From Drechslerella dactyloides (Eukaryota > Ascomycota > Orbiliomycetes > Orbiliales > Orbiliaceae), in the NCBI GenBank assembly GCA_020064725.1, contig JAGTWJ010000001.1, positions 5,952,001 through 6,016,000 of the forward strand: a stretch of 64,000 nt of DNA, given 5' to 3'. Below the pieces are notes generated by a model that saw only the letters and a list, made by a program, of their open reading frames with translations, made no database searches and was not told the origin of the DNA. Shown here one piece after another: positions 1 to 12,879 of this stretch. The position numbers and the translations under genes were made by a program. The number at the start of each line of letters is the position of its first letter. The stretch's first letter is position 1.

Positions 1-886
1 GCCGTTCCAGAGGCCTTCAAAGGGTTGTTCGTAAAGACGGTCTTTGGACCTGTCCCGCTGACCTACGCGCAGCACTGGCCAGTCATCGCTTCTTACGATG
101 AGTTGAACGGTTGTGCCAAGTGGATGGGTGGTCGTCTTCCAACACGCGAGGAGCTGCAAGTCATCTACGACCATGTCGAGGTTGTGAAGAAGGGCATGGA
201 GCAAAAGAAGCTGGCCGCCATGATTGCTGCTGTTAATGGGTAAGTACATCTCTAGTATGTACTGATCCTGGAGTCAGAAAAGCGGCACTAACCTGATCGC
301 TGTCAGCCATCTATCAATGGACGGTGTCCACATCACTCCTCCGGAACCAGCTGCCCTGGCCCAGGCGGAGAACATGTCGGAGACCAACGACATGTTTGCC
401 AACCTGCTGGGAGCTAACGTCAGCTTCTATCAGTGGCATCCGACCTGTGTATGGGGGAAGGTGTGTGGGAGAGGAGATGGAGGAGCTTGGGAGTGGACTT
501 CTACTATGCTGGAGAAGTGGGAGGGTTTCAAGCCGATGGACCTATATCCGGAATACACTGGTAAATCAAATACGCTCCACCCTGCCTACTTGGGAATCTT
601 GGCTACTTCCAGCGCATCTTACTAATATTCTACACGTTCATCATAGCGGATTTCTTTGACACAAAGCACAACATAGTCATGGGTGGTAGCTGGGCTACGT
701 ATAGCAGAGTTGCTGGACGCAAGACCTTGTAAGTTCTGGAATTCCAGTGATCTATCACTCCTATACGGGATCCGGCGACTGACTTTTACTCTTTGGCGTA
801 GTGTCAACTGGTACCAACGGAACTACCAATATTCCTGGTGCACCGGACGCCTTGTTCGCGATACTCCTGTAGACAAGTCTGCTTAG
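1..886 (+). CDS. EGT1: Ergothioneine biosynthesis protein Egt1-like, C-terminal part (5' truncated by window edge)
   Basis: Four exons can be joined: 1-239, 307-560, 647-728 and 802-886 (TAG stop at 884-886). All three introns are GT-AG and the frame is kept. The 219 residues seen are the end of the FGE/sulfatase-modifying-factor fold that closes fungal Egt1: ASYDELNGCAKWMGGRLPT, NGHLSMDGVH, WEWTSTMLEKWEGF, DTKHNIVMGGSWAT, the junction VNWYQRNYQYSWCTGRLVRD. In the family this domain performs the iron- and O2-dependent joining of hercynine to cysteine; the N-terminal SAM-methyltransferase half makes hercynine. That half lies outside the window, so a bifunctional protein is inferred. Other C-type-lectin-like FGE proteins are possible, but the order of motifs fits fungal Egt1 best. 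The gene converges on the oxidoreductase gene that ends at 1768. Confidence 0.82.
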
Positions 887-1767
887 CTTGGGCGGACGGA
901 GCGGAGCCAGATCGCCGTTTGACAGTGCAGATGGAAGTGTGAACAACCCAGTGAATCCTACCGGCGAGGAAGATGTTCTCTCATTGAAGTTGTCTTTTTT
1001 CCTTATCACCAGACTGCGAACTCCCCATATTGATATCACCGTACCAACCAGATTGACCTAGTCTTTCCTTTTGACTGATGCCCTTGAGGCCCTGCCCTTT
1101 TACTACCCTCTTTTCAAGGAGCGACTATCATTAATGCATCCTGCGATTGCCAATTGGCTTTTAGTGGACCTAACATCCCTAGTTCCCATGCTTTTCCATG
1201 CTTTGCTTTATCACGTTGAGTAGTTCGTTCTGCATTCACCACAGCGAGTTACGTTCTGTCGCTGAGGATGATCGAGCGGCTGCTCAAATGATAAGTATTC
1301 TTGTTCGTTAGCTAGCCAGAATGCCATCGCCGGCTTTTAGATATTGGACCTCTGAAATCTCGAAAGGTTAAGGCCTATTTGAGAACTACTGTCACGACGA
1401 TCGAGTGTATCTTGATCTAGCGACATCAATGTCGGCATCTATAAGCTAAGGAAGTGTACGTTTGTGGTGAAGATACTTGCAATAGTCTGCATTAACCTCG
1501 TAACCGGTTCACATTAACGTTAACAAGATCAATATCGCGATAGTCGACGAACTTAAATTCAAGCAGCCTCCAAAGCTAGCAAATAACCGCCCTTATTACC
1601 AACGTCACAACTTTCCTTACGCGTAGCCTTGGCTCGGATGCGAGCCATTGGCATCACGCATACATGCACAGGCTTCCAATATACAGCATGTTAAGAGATG
1701 AAAAAGATTGAGAAAAAGACGTCACTTTTCGTTTTTTTTTTTTACATATTTGCTAACGGTACATGCG
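887..1767. other. Intergenic, between convergent genes
   Basis: No gene is visible in these 881 bases. They hold the 3' ends of two convergent genes. A pure T tract of about 13 bases lies near 1731-1743. No repeat or RNA gene was recognised. Confidence 0.6.
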
Positions 1768-4445
1768 TCACTCCGGCCGCTCATCCACAATGACGACCCA
1801 CTCGTCGCCTGCCTCCACCGCCTCGTCGGTCCGCAGCCCTGCTATCAGCGGATGCTGATGTGGCAGTATCTGTGATGCTCGCAGATCCTTCTCTACCGGC
1901 TGGTCGCGCGTGGCTTCCACTGCGAAGTCACGGACGATGATGCCGTCGCCATTGCGGCTTCTCGAGGAAGTCTGCTTTGACTGTGGCTGCCGAGTCTGCT
2001 CTTGTGAATCGGCCTTTGCCTTGTCTCCCTTTTGCAATTTCCGTTTGGCCTTTGTCTTTGCTGTGGCGGGAGGTGGTTGGTCAGTTTTGTGCCGTTTCTT
2101 GTCGTCGTCCTTGTCTTTGTCGATTTTGCTGAGGATGTCGGATATCCGCTGCCGGTCGACTTGATGCGTCGGAGTGCCTGTCAGCCGTTGTAATTGCTTC
2201 AGCGGCTTGACGAGCTTGGCTTTGCGAATGAGATCTGGGTCGGCGGTGAGGTACTTTTCCTCAATATTGGTGAGAGCTGTAGATTCTAGCGTTGAGAGGA
2301 GGTTCTGGAAGTCAAGTTAGCGATCTGTTTTTCCGATGGTAGGGAGTATATGTGAGAGGTAGCTTACATCTTCGTCCTTGCCGCACTCGAGGAGCTTGAC
2401 GGCAAACTGCAGCTTGTACCGGTCATATAGCATTTGCGTGTACAGCTCGTTCGACCGTGCTTCGGCCTCCTTCTCTTCCTTTGCTTCGGCCTCTCTCTTG
2501 GAGATCACAAGCCGGCGAGTATCACCACGCTTCCGGCTGCGCATCTCCTCGAGGTCAAACGACTTGGCGATCTCTTTCGCGTGCTTCAGCCGCTCGTTGC
2601 TGACGGTGAACGACCGCGGGAACCAGTTGAAGATCTCCTCAGGGTACTCTTGCAACCGCGCGTACAGCGATGGCTCGAAGCGATTCATCGACACGCCGTC
2701 AGTTCCATGCGGCAGAGGAATCTCCTCAACAAAGTTGCTCGGGAACCATCCGAATGTGTTCAACCGATCCTGGTTCTTGGACCGGACGACGGCGCCGAAC
2801 CACCATCCGTTGTGGCCCTTCTCGATGATATCGACGACGTCGTCTTTCTCGAGCGAAAGCTCCTGACCTTGGGTGAGCGGGGAGGTGTTATCCGCTGCGG
2901 CAGTGGCCTTGAACTCGTAGAGCGCTACGCAGATGTTGCGGTTCCAGTATGTGGAGTATGGGTCGTCGGGGAGGACCGGATAGCGGTGATGCAGGATCTG
3001 TGCAAGTGCCTGCGCGCTGCCGGTGGTATACGCCATCCCGTGGCCTTCGAAGCCAGCGAGGATGTACTGGCCCTCCGTGCCGGGGACTTTGCCGACCCAC
3101 GGACGCTCATCGGCGGAGAAGCCCATGATGCCGCTCCACATGTACTTTGCGTCGCACATCTTCTCCTTGCCGGGATATCCGCACTCGTCGTCAAAGTACT
3201 TGCCGACGCTGGACCGCAGATATCCGCTGACTTCCGCATCGACACTGTTGTCGTCGGTGACGCCGACGCCTTGGTGCTTAGCGTACTTGCGGCCGCCGCC
3301 GAGGAGGAAAGTACCGCCGGTGCCGTCGCTGCGGACGTCCTCCTGGACGAGATATTCCGCCTTGATTCTCTCGCCTTCTACGAGGCCGTAGGTGTAGTCT
3401 AGCGGCTTTGCGACAAGCGACTTGGGCGGCTCCAGGGCCGACATTTGCGCGCGCACTGGATAGATGACATCGCGCATGGCAGGGACGAGATGCGACGCAA
3501 AGGCATTGGTGGCGTGGATGACAATTGGCGCCGTGAGGGCTCCTCGGGATGTATGGATGCGGTGGAGGGGGATCGGAGCACCGTCGTTGAGGGTGGAAAT
3601 TGCCAGAACCGGGGTAGAGGTCTGGAGGTTGAGGCCACGGTTTTTGATGAGGTCTTTGAGGATGTGGCTCACGAGCTTGTACGGCCAGAGTTTGGCAGCG
3701 TCTTTGATGGTGATGGCACCGACGGCCGTGGGAACCCTGAGCCCCTCTAGGGTGGCCTTGTCCGTTACAATGGTCAACTTGTCAGCGAGCTCGGGTGCAT
3801 GCCGCCGGAGGGTACCGATCGAGGAGACGGCGAGGTCGAACGACTCGTGGTCGAAATATGCATCGCATGATGGGAGTTTGTGGAAGTCGCAATCGACACC
3901 GTTCTCCTGGATGTAGCTGGTCAGGAGCGACAAGTTTCGGAGTTCAAAGTTGATGGCGGTTAGGGTTTCCGAGATGCCCAAGTCGTCGAATAGGTGCTGA
4001 AGGCGCGGATAGGCATATAAAGAGGGTTTGCAGTGGCCACCTATGAAGGCACGACGGATTTAGTAGATGTTCTCGCTGTATTTTCTATTCTTCAGTAATT
4101 ATTTACCATTCTAGATGGAGAACTCATGTTAGTTTCGTCGGATCTACAATATCAGGGGGGCTTCGGACTTTGGCTTACTCGGCCAGTAGCGCCCCAACAC
4201 GCCTCGCGAGCTTCCAGCATCACAATCCTCCTGCCCTCAATCCATGCTCCGCCGTCTTGTTCGCATAGGTATCTTGCGGTCTGTGCGCCGGCGATACCGC
4301 TTCCAATAATCACGACATCGGCCTCGGCGGGAAGCTCAGCGGTAGTACGGTGGCCCAACAGGAACTCGTCCGGCTGCTTGAGCCAAAACGAAGATGTGGA
4401 CTCCTCGGACGGGAGCTGTGGGTCTGGAAAATGTGCTGCAGACAT
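1768..4445 (-). CDS. FAD-dependent oxidoreductase (DAO family) with an SH3 domain in its C-terminal half
   Basis: Exons (minus strand): 4445-4179, a 4-nt micro-exon 4110-4107, 4040-2368 and 2304-1768, giving 826 aa. The N-terminal half is a glycine/D-amino-acid-oxidase-type flavoenzyme. It has the dinucleotide motif IIGSGIAG (about 46-53), the acidic end of beta-2 (VMLEA), the flavin motif ATGRNGGHCKP (about 86-96) formed only after splicing, and the C-terminal FSADERPWVGKVPG...GFEGHGMAY. A complete SH3 domain follows at about 461-530 (ALYEF, ELSLEKDDVVDII, GWWFG, GWFPSNFV). After it comes NWFPRSFTVSNERL, which resembles the usual last motif of this oxidase family, then a charged helical tail rich in Lys/Glu. 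The tail's final 90 residues vaguely recall a TFIIS-N/LEDGF-type helical bundle (weak). The substrate is unknown. The start is the first ATG before the FAD motif. The SH3 lies in one uninterrupted exon, so it is not a splicing artefact. Confidence 0.85.
4107..4110 (-). other. 4-nt micro-exon of the FAD oxidoreductase gene
   Basis: On the minus strand, exon 1 ends in CGA before GTAAGC (donor at 4178). The next coding exon starts GTGGCCAC (4040). Direct joining loses the family motif. Between them sits CTAG|AATG|GTAAAT; including AATG gives CGA AAT GGT GGC CAC, i.e. the conserved R-N-G-G-H, in frame. Both flanking introns (68 and 66 nt) have strong branch sites, ACTAAC upstream and TACTAA downstream, at proper distance from their AG. 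Confidence 0.85.
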
Positions 4446-5911
4446 GGCTTTTTGTATCGGTGCTGTTCGCAATCTTCTTTGGAGTGTGTGTTTGGTCTGG
4501 TTGGTTGGTTTATAAAGGTAGATCCTCCTGCTGCTGGATAACACTGGAAAGGCAACGACTCCTAAGATATCTTTTTCACAGTGGAAAGAGAAATACAGAG
4601 GAGGTGCGGGATATCTCAAGCAAGAACGAATGAACGTCTGCGAGATGGGTGAGTGGCTTGTTGAGTTTGTCCGGAAACGTGATCGCGAGGCGAAGGCGGC
4701 GAAGGATCACGAGAGGGTATATAACGAGGTATATACACCGATCCGAGTATGACCACGAGGATGGTATCAAGATCGAGAAAACAGGCTGCCAGAGAGTCCG
4801 GATCACACCAGCACAGAAGAGACAGTGTGCAGGTTGCGGTTGAGGAGCGAAAGAACAGGAGCGAGGGGGTGGGCGCGAGGGAGGGCCGGATTATATATAA
4901 TATGTTATTTCTCGAGCTGGATTTAAGGTAGCCAACGGCACTTTTGGGCCAGCGGATTTGGGGACGCCGGCGATTCGATCGAGCTAGCTCGCCGGAACCT
5001 GGGAGCTTTAGCGCGAGAGAGACCAGTGGGCGAGCTAAGCATGGCTTGCAGGCCGGATGTCTCGATTTGCGTGAAATACAAAGAAATGGGGACTAGCACC
5101 GGGAGGTCTGCGGAGGAGACAAACTCGCAGGCTAGCTGGTCGGACCCGCCTGCAATGCGCACTAGGCCAGGCCGTCCACAGCCAGCTGCAGCGCCGGGGG
5201 AACCACGGCCCTCTCGCATCGCTCAATCGTCGAGGCGCATGCCGTGTGCATGAAGGGGCCGGCTGGCTCGAGACGCTCTGATCCGGGTCGTGTCAGCTCG
5301 TTCAGGCCGGTGAGATTGAACTTGACAAGACTGTGATTGCTCAAGGTTGGGCGGCTTGCTGCCTTGCCTCCGGACAGCCGTCTAATCTAGATCTGTCTCG
5401 ATCAGAGCATCTCGATCGAGCAAGTCGTAGAGGATGTGCGATATCCCTGGCCAAGGGCTCTCCGAGGACTCGCAAAGGCGATTGTTTAATTTTAGGACGC
5501 ACGCCTGGTCGAGGTGGCGGTCCCTATCTGCTCGTCTCTCGTCCACTCGGGCTTTGCTTTGTTTGACCATAACGGCAAGGCGCAACTGGTGCGACGTCGT
5601 GATCCGAAGGGTCTGGCCGGGTTAGCGGACGCCCGCACGGGATAGAGTTTGGCTGCATCCTTGGGAGCCTGGGTTCTCTCACCTGGCGGCCTGGTTGGGC
5701 GCCCGAGCAGCAGCGGCAGCCGAGCCGGCGGTTGTGATCGTGTAAAACCTCGTCGATGGACACGGACACGAGCAGGTCGTCAAAGAGCGAGCTGTCCGGG
5801 TGGACGCTTGATGCTTGAGGTTGTGGGTCTGTCTATGCACATGCAGGAATCTCGACGTCCGGCCGGGCCACCGTGCAGCAGCAACCACGACCGCTTCCTC
5901 CAGCAAGACGA

Positions 5912-5938
5912 CCTCCACCTCCACCTCCACCTCCACCC
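5912..5938 (+). repeat. CTCCAC microsatellite
   Basis: About four tandem copies of the hexamer CTCCAC. A simple-sequence repeat with no gene attached. Confidence 0.7.
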
Positions 5939-8900
5939 ACATCGATCAACGTCCGCCTGCGCCCCCCAGACTGTGGCTCCGGCTCCACGCGTTCGACGGG
6001 ACCCTAGGCCGGTCGAAGAACTCTCACAAAGCACTGCTGGGATCCAGCATCGAGCCCGCCCGCCAGAGAGCGAGTTTTCCTGCGAAAATTTCAACAGCGA
6101 CCCACTTTGACGACACGACGACGGCTTCACGAGAGTCTGGGTCCCCTGCTGCATGCTGCCTTGGTCTGCATTCCAGGTTCCCCGTCGTTAATCGATCGCG
6201 GCTGTCCATAGAATCGGCCTCTGGAGCACCGGCTCTGCATCCCCGTGTCCCGTTTTCCTCTTTGGGGACTTTCACCGTGCATTGCATCTGCGCGCACACG
6301 ACGGACGAGAAGCACCAGAAGCAGAGATTTTTCCTCGCTGCAGAGGAAGAAGAAAGCACTGCATTGCGGGCTGCTGCTTTTGCCTTACGACGCCTGCTCA
6401 CGGGTGTGCTCTCGTCGTGGTGACTCTCGAGTGGTCAGGCCATTCACCTGCCAACTGCTCCGCTAGCAAGCTCCGATTGGATCTCGACCCTCTTGCTTTT
6501 TTCCCTCATCCGCGCTGCACATGCTTCTGCTCACGTTCAAGTCACGAATTCACCCGGAAAACGTTCTATGCAGACTGCGAATGGAGATGCCGAACCGGCC
6601 AAGCTGACAGCTCGCGTCGATTTCCCTGGCCCAGAAAACCCGAAAGCTTGACGATTACAATGCAACCGGCCAGCCCTTGAAGCCGTTTGCTCGGCTTGGA
6701 TCCTCGCTTTTATCCATTTTAAGGCTCCTTTTTAAAAGTCCTGCAGCCAGCCAGCATCCCATGGCCCAGCAGAGAAAGGAATTCCAGACAAGGGCACCAG
6801 GTTACTGACATATTCTATACGAGAGGAGTCTTGCGTCTGACACCTCTCCCTGACTGATCCTCGAAGGGCCAGACGGAAATGCAAATATCTCCAACTCCAG
6901 TCGGTGAAGCCAACGTAATCGCCGTGGAAATCATGTTAGGCCCCCTCACATGGAGGAATTCAGTCGTGAGCAACAGCATGGAAGAAGGGAATTGAGCGAG
7001 CCCTCGAGCTCGCGAGCGCGCATAAAGATTTCCTCGAAAGAATACCCACTCCAACTCCACCAACGCCTCTGGTGGATTCGGGACCCCACCTGCATGGCTT
7101 TTTTTCCTGCCTGCAGCCCTCTGCTTTGTTGCTTAGCGAGCGAGGGAAGCGGAACAGCCAAAGCACATTTCAAGGGTCTACGCAAAAAAGCATCGGTGGG
7201 CTGCGAACCTGGAAAAGAAATTACAAGGAAGCAAGAGCGAAAACGGTGGCACACGCCCATTTTGCGCTCGGGGAAAAACCTCGTCCCGTCTCTGCAGATA
7301 CGAGAGTTAAAAGGGACCTATGAGAGCGAGAAACGTCTCAGTGATCATAATCCGTTATCATGATAATCACGCACGAGCACGCGGATGCATCGAACCCACG
7401 ACGACACACGGACTCTCGAAACAAAATCGCGACGCTGTCCCCAACCTTCAACGGTCACGGGGAAACCCGCGAGGGGTTTTAAACTGTGCCAGACTCACGC
7501 GATTCGATCGCCCAAGCGATCTCTACTGTTCCGCTTGTTTGTTGCCTCCTCTAACCAGCGGCGGAGGCAACGCGAGGACAGGGATGCCGAAGTGCAAGAG
7601 CGAATGCGGAATGCGGGGAGCAAAATGATCACGAATCCGCTCGATATGCACCCGCACGAGGCAAAAATAGAACCGACGGTCACGTTGACCGGATGATAGC
7701 GACGGTTGAGCAAATAAGCAATCAGTTGGAGAATGCTACAGATCGCCGCCCGGCCAACCATTCCATCTATCAAAGTCGAATTCCGGGTCCGTTTCGCTTC
7801 GGGACTCGCTTCGTCGACCCGAACCAGCCAACCAGGCGAAAAATAAGGGAAATGAGGCAGCTGCGTGCCGTCGTCGGTTCCAAGTGGTCCAGTGCATCGC
7901 TAAGCGAATAACTTGAACACTGGATTTTGGTTTGGATAGATGAACAGGTGAATACAATCAATGGATCAAGCTTGGTTTCTTCGCCGATGCAAAAGCGGCG
8001 CAAAAGCACCGCCGGCGGATCATGTCGGACGTGACCAGCGCATAAGTCTGGATGAATTGGTTGACTTGGGGCCGATGAAGACGCAGCGGTGGAGTGCATG
8101 TGCATGCACGTTCAGTTCCGACATGCAGACACGGTTCAAAATGCTTGTGATCGATTGGTCCAACCGCGGCCCCGCATGCCGTCAAGATGGGTCGCCGGGT
8201 CTTGTTGAGCAGCTCCGCGATATCGGTCGTCTCGTCGCAGACGGACAGCAGCTCTACTTTTTTTTTGGATTTTTGGTTGGGAGGTGCGGAGCACAAGTAA
8301 GCATATCTGAACGGGGCGATATGACAGCGGTATTATTAATGGGCAACTGCAGAGCACATACCAGCGCGATGGCATCGCGCTTCTGTCTGTCATATCCCAC
8401 GCGGGGAGCTGAATGTGAGGTGACGACTTGCTCTTGTTGCCCAGCTATCCTCTTGGGGGACAACCTCAATCTGGGCTGCATGTCTTACATCGCAGCCATC
8501 TCTTTCATTCTCAATGACAAACCGCCAAGACAGCTGATGGTCAATCACAAAATGCGCGGCGTGCGCTGTGTTTGACTTATCCAAAGTGACATGATTTTTA
8601 TCTCGAGGCTGAACCCATCCATGGCACCTCGGATCCTCGGATCTTGTCAGCTGAGCGAAAGGCGGGTCAGCTCCATGCCGGCCGCTGATATCAGGCGATG
8701 GAGGTCGATAGCAGCCCAACTCCATGGCGCACCCAGCCAGCCTTGTTCCGTTGAAAATTAGACAGTTAACGAGCTAGGGCTTACCAAACATTGCCAAGGG
8801 CCGTCAAAACGAAGACATCCAGAAATGCGGTGGCCAATGCGAGAGAGCACGCAGCAACGCGAGACCGGCCGCTGCTAGCCTTCCGCTTTGTCTTTGATCC

Positions 8901-9003
8901 AGAGGGCGAATCAGAGACAGGATGAAAATGCTCTAGTTGAGCGGTAGGGCAGTCCAGTCCCGGACAAGCAGTCATGAGATCGAAGGCCGCTATGGCTGGC
9001 CAG

Positions 9004-9030
9004 CATGCTAACATGCTAACATGCTAACAT
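9004..9030 (+). repeat. 8-bp tandem repeat CATGCTAA
   Basis: Three full copies and a partial fourth of CATGCTAA in direct tandem. Each unit contains the palindromic core GCATGC or part of it. No neighbouring gene explains it. Confidence 0.8.
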
Positions 9031-9720
9031 TATATGCAAACATTCACAACTGCCGCAATTTCATTCAAACGGATCTAAGAAAGCGCGAGCGCGGCTGGTG
9101 AAGCTTGCTCCATTCCAGCGACCCGAGTACGTAATAGCTCTCGTTGGTCCAGCTGCAGGCCACCGGTAGCTCCCATTTAGTTGATCAATAGTCAGAACAA
9201 CATCAAGGGGGATGCATGAATGGAATGAACATCAAGATCAGATTTCGAGCTAGGTTACTCGGATCGAGCGGCGATATTGCTAAATTCTTCGCGAGAAAGC
9301 ACCCTTCTCGGCTGCGCGACCTCAAGTGCTTCCGAGCCGGTCTTGCCAGCGCAGCGTGTCGCTCCCCATGTTACACCGTATCGCACAAAGGCGCTCGTAT
9401 GGAGCACTGTACGACCTTGTTTAAACAAACCGCAGACTGTGGTACGCATCCATGCATTATAGGTCATGGAGCCAAGGTAAGACCTGGTCTTGTGTCCCGT
9501 ATCGCATCAACAATCACAGACAAGCCCGCATAAAGCGAACCTGTGCGCTGCTAGATCTCACAGATTGCTTTTCGCAGTTTAATTTTTCGCAAGCGGGTAG
9601 CATCCCAACTCTTCATTCTAACTCGACGGCAGCTCAAAAGCAAGCTGCACGGCAGGAGCTTGAATCGCGTCGGCTGACGTCAGGACAAACAGAGGGGCCT
9701 CCCTGTAATGTCGGTTAGGA

Positions 9721-12700
9721 CTCTGCGGGTTAACTCATGTCGCCATGAAGCTGCCGTGGCACGGGCGCCGACTCACTCGTATTTTTATGGGATTCCTTGC
9801 TTTTCGGTTCTTGTAGCTACAAGATTTCCTGCGAGCGCTGCGCTTTGATATGTGATGTACCGCTGAAAGACAGGTCATACTTGACGGCCAGAGCGACGTC
9901 TCCTTCGCACGAGCCCAGACAGGATCACTGAATTCTTAGCCAAGTTTGCTGACGAGGATTCCCCACTGTCGCTGTCGAGCTTCGAATCAAGGAAGCCCAA
10001 CTGGAGCCTCGCGCGCGTGCCAAGCCGCCGCTTCGGGCAGGCCATTTTGGTGTCAGTTGGCTGCCGAAGCTGAAGTCACTTCATGTCATGCACCTCGGCG
10101 GCATTGCTGCCAAGAGCCACTGCGGGCTGCCGCAAACCAACCAGGCGTCTTCCCGACGGTCCCGACGGCCGGCTGTATGTCGACGTCGTCTTTAGCTTTC
10201 GGAAGGGTGACAATAAAATAGCCTAAGAGGGATGAATGAGGTATTCGACTTCTTGTAGTCTTTTTCTCGGGCGTGCATGAGGATGCATGGTTGGGAAACT
10301 CTATTTCGCGGTGGTTGCAGAGGATGTTGTGCCACGACGGACTTTATAGGTTGCGTATCGAGATAGCCTATCGATATTTCCGATTTCTATAGGCTTTTAG
10401 TGACTTGCCCGACGTAGCACCGGCTGCGGAAAATTATAGAATATCGACACTATAGAGAGCTCTAGCTACCTTGAAGCTAGCCAGTATGCATGATGTATAA
10501 CTATTACGACTATGATATATCAAATGGGCGTCTTTGATATAATGTATCCGTTTATAGATCATGCATTGCCGTTCCAGGCGTCGACGTACGTATACATTTG
10601 TGTACATCTGAGTTTACAAAAGACGGAGATAAAGAAATCTCGAGCCTTCTTCGGATCGCGGGAGGAGAACGTGCAGCACATGTGCATATATGAGCCGTGT
10701 GAATTTCATCCAAACTTGGAGCTGATCAACGCTGCTGCGATTAATATCAGGATCACAAACTTCTAATCGGTCAACGGGAGTCCAATACGTACGGAGCCAC
10801 CAAGTTCATCACTTATATATCCCATCAAACGCAATATACGCGTATAGTACCTACTACATCGGTATCCAGTAGCGGAACTGCACTGACGAATATATTGCCG
10901 ATGTTGTGAAGGAGTGTTTGTTCTATGAAGCCATTCAATCTGGGCCAGCTAGCTAGCTGACGGCTATATCATTGGTCGACGTACATATATGCCGTGTACC
11001 CCACCGAATCCCAACGCATCCGTGTCAAAATGCCACAGTTGTAGATCCATCGGAACTCATCCCGCATGCATATATCGATTTGCCAGTGCCCAAGTACTAT
11101 GACACGAGTAACAAAAAATAAAAAAAATAGCGAACGGTTGAATCGATAGGCAAATTGTTGAATGCAATATTTGACAGTTGAGATGCCATCTTCTACAAAG
11201 CCTTGAATTTATGAAGCTGTAGAGATCTGCTATGTACTTAATACCTAGCTTGCTTGAGCGCCTCCCAATTCGTGGAGTTCTGGCCAGCTGGAAGTAAAAG
11301 TTCCATGTAGTGCTAGCAGGTATCTGTTGTCTTCTTATGCGGACTTCCTAGAGCTGCACAGTATACAGTAGAATGACGTGGAATATACTGGAAGAGCTTA
11401 AGAGGGTGCTTACCACACGACAAATACCATATGACAAACTTCAAAAAAGATTTACTGACCGAATTCAAACTTACATATCTTCAACTTACGCAAGCCAGGA
11501 CTCATATATAACGCCTAGATCTATATATACGAAACATCTCGCCAAAGGATCGAGCAGATATTTCAGTTAGCATAAAGTTGTGAGCACACAGGTCCTAGCT
11601 CAAGTTGGCCTCACAACTGTCTTGGGATTAATCTGGTCTCGCGGGCCAGACACGCACGAAGTGCGATCTGGTTTACGAGACCAGATTAATCGATACTAGT
11701 GCGCACGTGTGGACAAGCTGAATCAGCGCTGGGTATATATATTTGACCTCAACCACCTTTCCTACTTCATCTTCTCTCTCTCCACTCATCTTCCAAGGAC
11801 TTCACCAACTTTATCATCAATCAAGAAATCAGCCACCAATCACATATACACCACATTTACATCTGATAATATGACGCATTACTATGGTCGAAATCAAATA
11901 TGTAACCTACGCAAGCAGTTAGTCTCAACCGGAAAGACTACGACTACGACTATGTCAAAGTCACGCTGAGCTACGTAAGGAGCTCGAGCATGCGATTCGA
12001 AAACGAAAACGCAAATACAACCTTGTATTCCTCGTCACAATGATATTTGAGAGCGATGATACTGACTATGGCCAAATCAAAAGCCTTCTCTAAAGCAATG
12101 AAAGAGATGTTCAATATATATATATACATATACAACATGAAGATTTCATCCTCACATTGTCTTCACACCCATCAGACATGCCTCAACAGGACCTGGAATG
12201 CAACGCGAACTCAAGCGTATAACCGATTGTCCATCCGGCAGGAAGCCAATTCGCTCCAAGTTGATGCTGGGTCTCAAAAGTACGACAAGCGAAAACGACA
12301 CCGAAGAATGGTACCACTGGGCGAGGCTAGTCGTAAGTGGAGACAAGCAAACATACGGCATCGACTTGAATTCGACGAGACTTCCGCATCCACCGAGAGA
12401 CCTCAATCGCTCTGGCTCCTAATTCCCATTGCCCTGAACAAGGACCCCACCCATTCGGCAAATCGACTTCGTGACTGTGGATCTCAAAATATGCCTGGCG
12501 CGCGTAAGTTTAATCATGATCGACACCCTGAATGACCTGCATACTGATCTCTTGGGAATCAACAGATGATTGAGGCTGTCGGGGCTGCTAGATCCCACAT
12601 GCACAACAGCGCCAACATTAGCACCTCTACCCGAAACCGACTCGCACGCCTATGTGCCTCCTCACCTGCGCTGGAAGACTGATGTATCCGCGAGATCTGA
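9721..12700. other. AT-rich gene-poor stretch
   Basis: From about 10.2 kb the sequence becomes AT-rich with many short frames and frequent stops. No supported gene was found. It contains the perfect inverted repeat at 11626-11691. The composition and broken frames suggest decayed repetitive DNA. Confidence 0.5.
11626..11691. repeat. Perfect 16-bp inverted repeat with nested hairpin
   Basis: The left arm GATTAATCTGGTCTCG (11626-11641) is the exact reverse complement of 11676-11691. The 34-nt loop carries a second stem (CGCAC/GTGCG around GAA). The arm contains the CTGGTCTCG/CGAGACCAG core that recurs in other AT-rich parts of the window. It could be the fused ends of a small inverted-repeat element, or a transcribed hairpin. 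Confidence 0.8.
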
Positions 12701-12879
12701 TGAGAAGCCTCACGAAACAGACAAACTAGTCACACGTCTCAGTTAAGAATATTGAACATTGGGTGAAGAAGGCGTCGCTATACATGCTGTGCAAAGATTT
12801 CATGCTGGCGGTGGGTGTACCCAAAGAGGTGAAGCTAGGCTCAAGCCATGCGAACATCCAGCCGGTATTTGCGGACAGC

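Larger units (their letters stand above)
4446..9720. other. Long non-coding or unrecognised stretch, moderate GC
   Basis: No reading frame here resembles a protein I recognise. The longest open frames (about 200 codons near 5815-6423 and 7961-8575) lack domains, introns that extend them, or sensible composition. The start should hold the promoter of the oxidoreductase gene (start 4445). Short simple repeats occur: a CTCCAC array near 5912-5938 and a CATGCTAA array near 9004-9030. The base composition is like that of the gene blocks, unlike the AT-rich deserts. Confidence 0.5.

Noticed and set aside
2434..3402. Plus-strand open frame of 322 codons inside the FAD oxidoreductase gene
   Set aside because: Antisense to well-recognised FAD and SH3 motifs; composition (Val/Leu/Ala/Asp repeats) is that of a shadow frame.
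5815..6423. 202-codon plus-strand frame, and a 204-codon frame at 7961-8575
   Set aside because: No domain, odd composition, no supporting splice structure and competing frames of similar length on both strands; likely chance frames in moderate-GC DNA.
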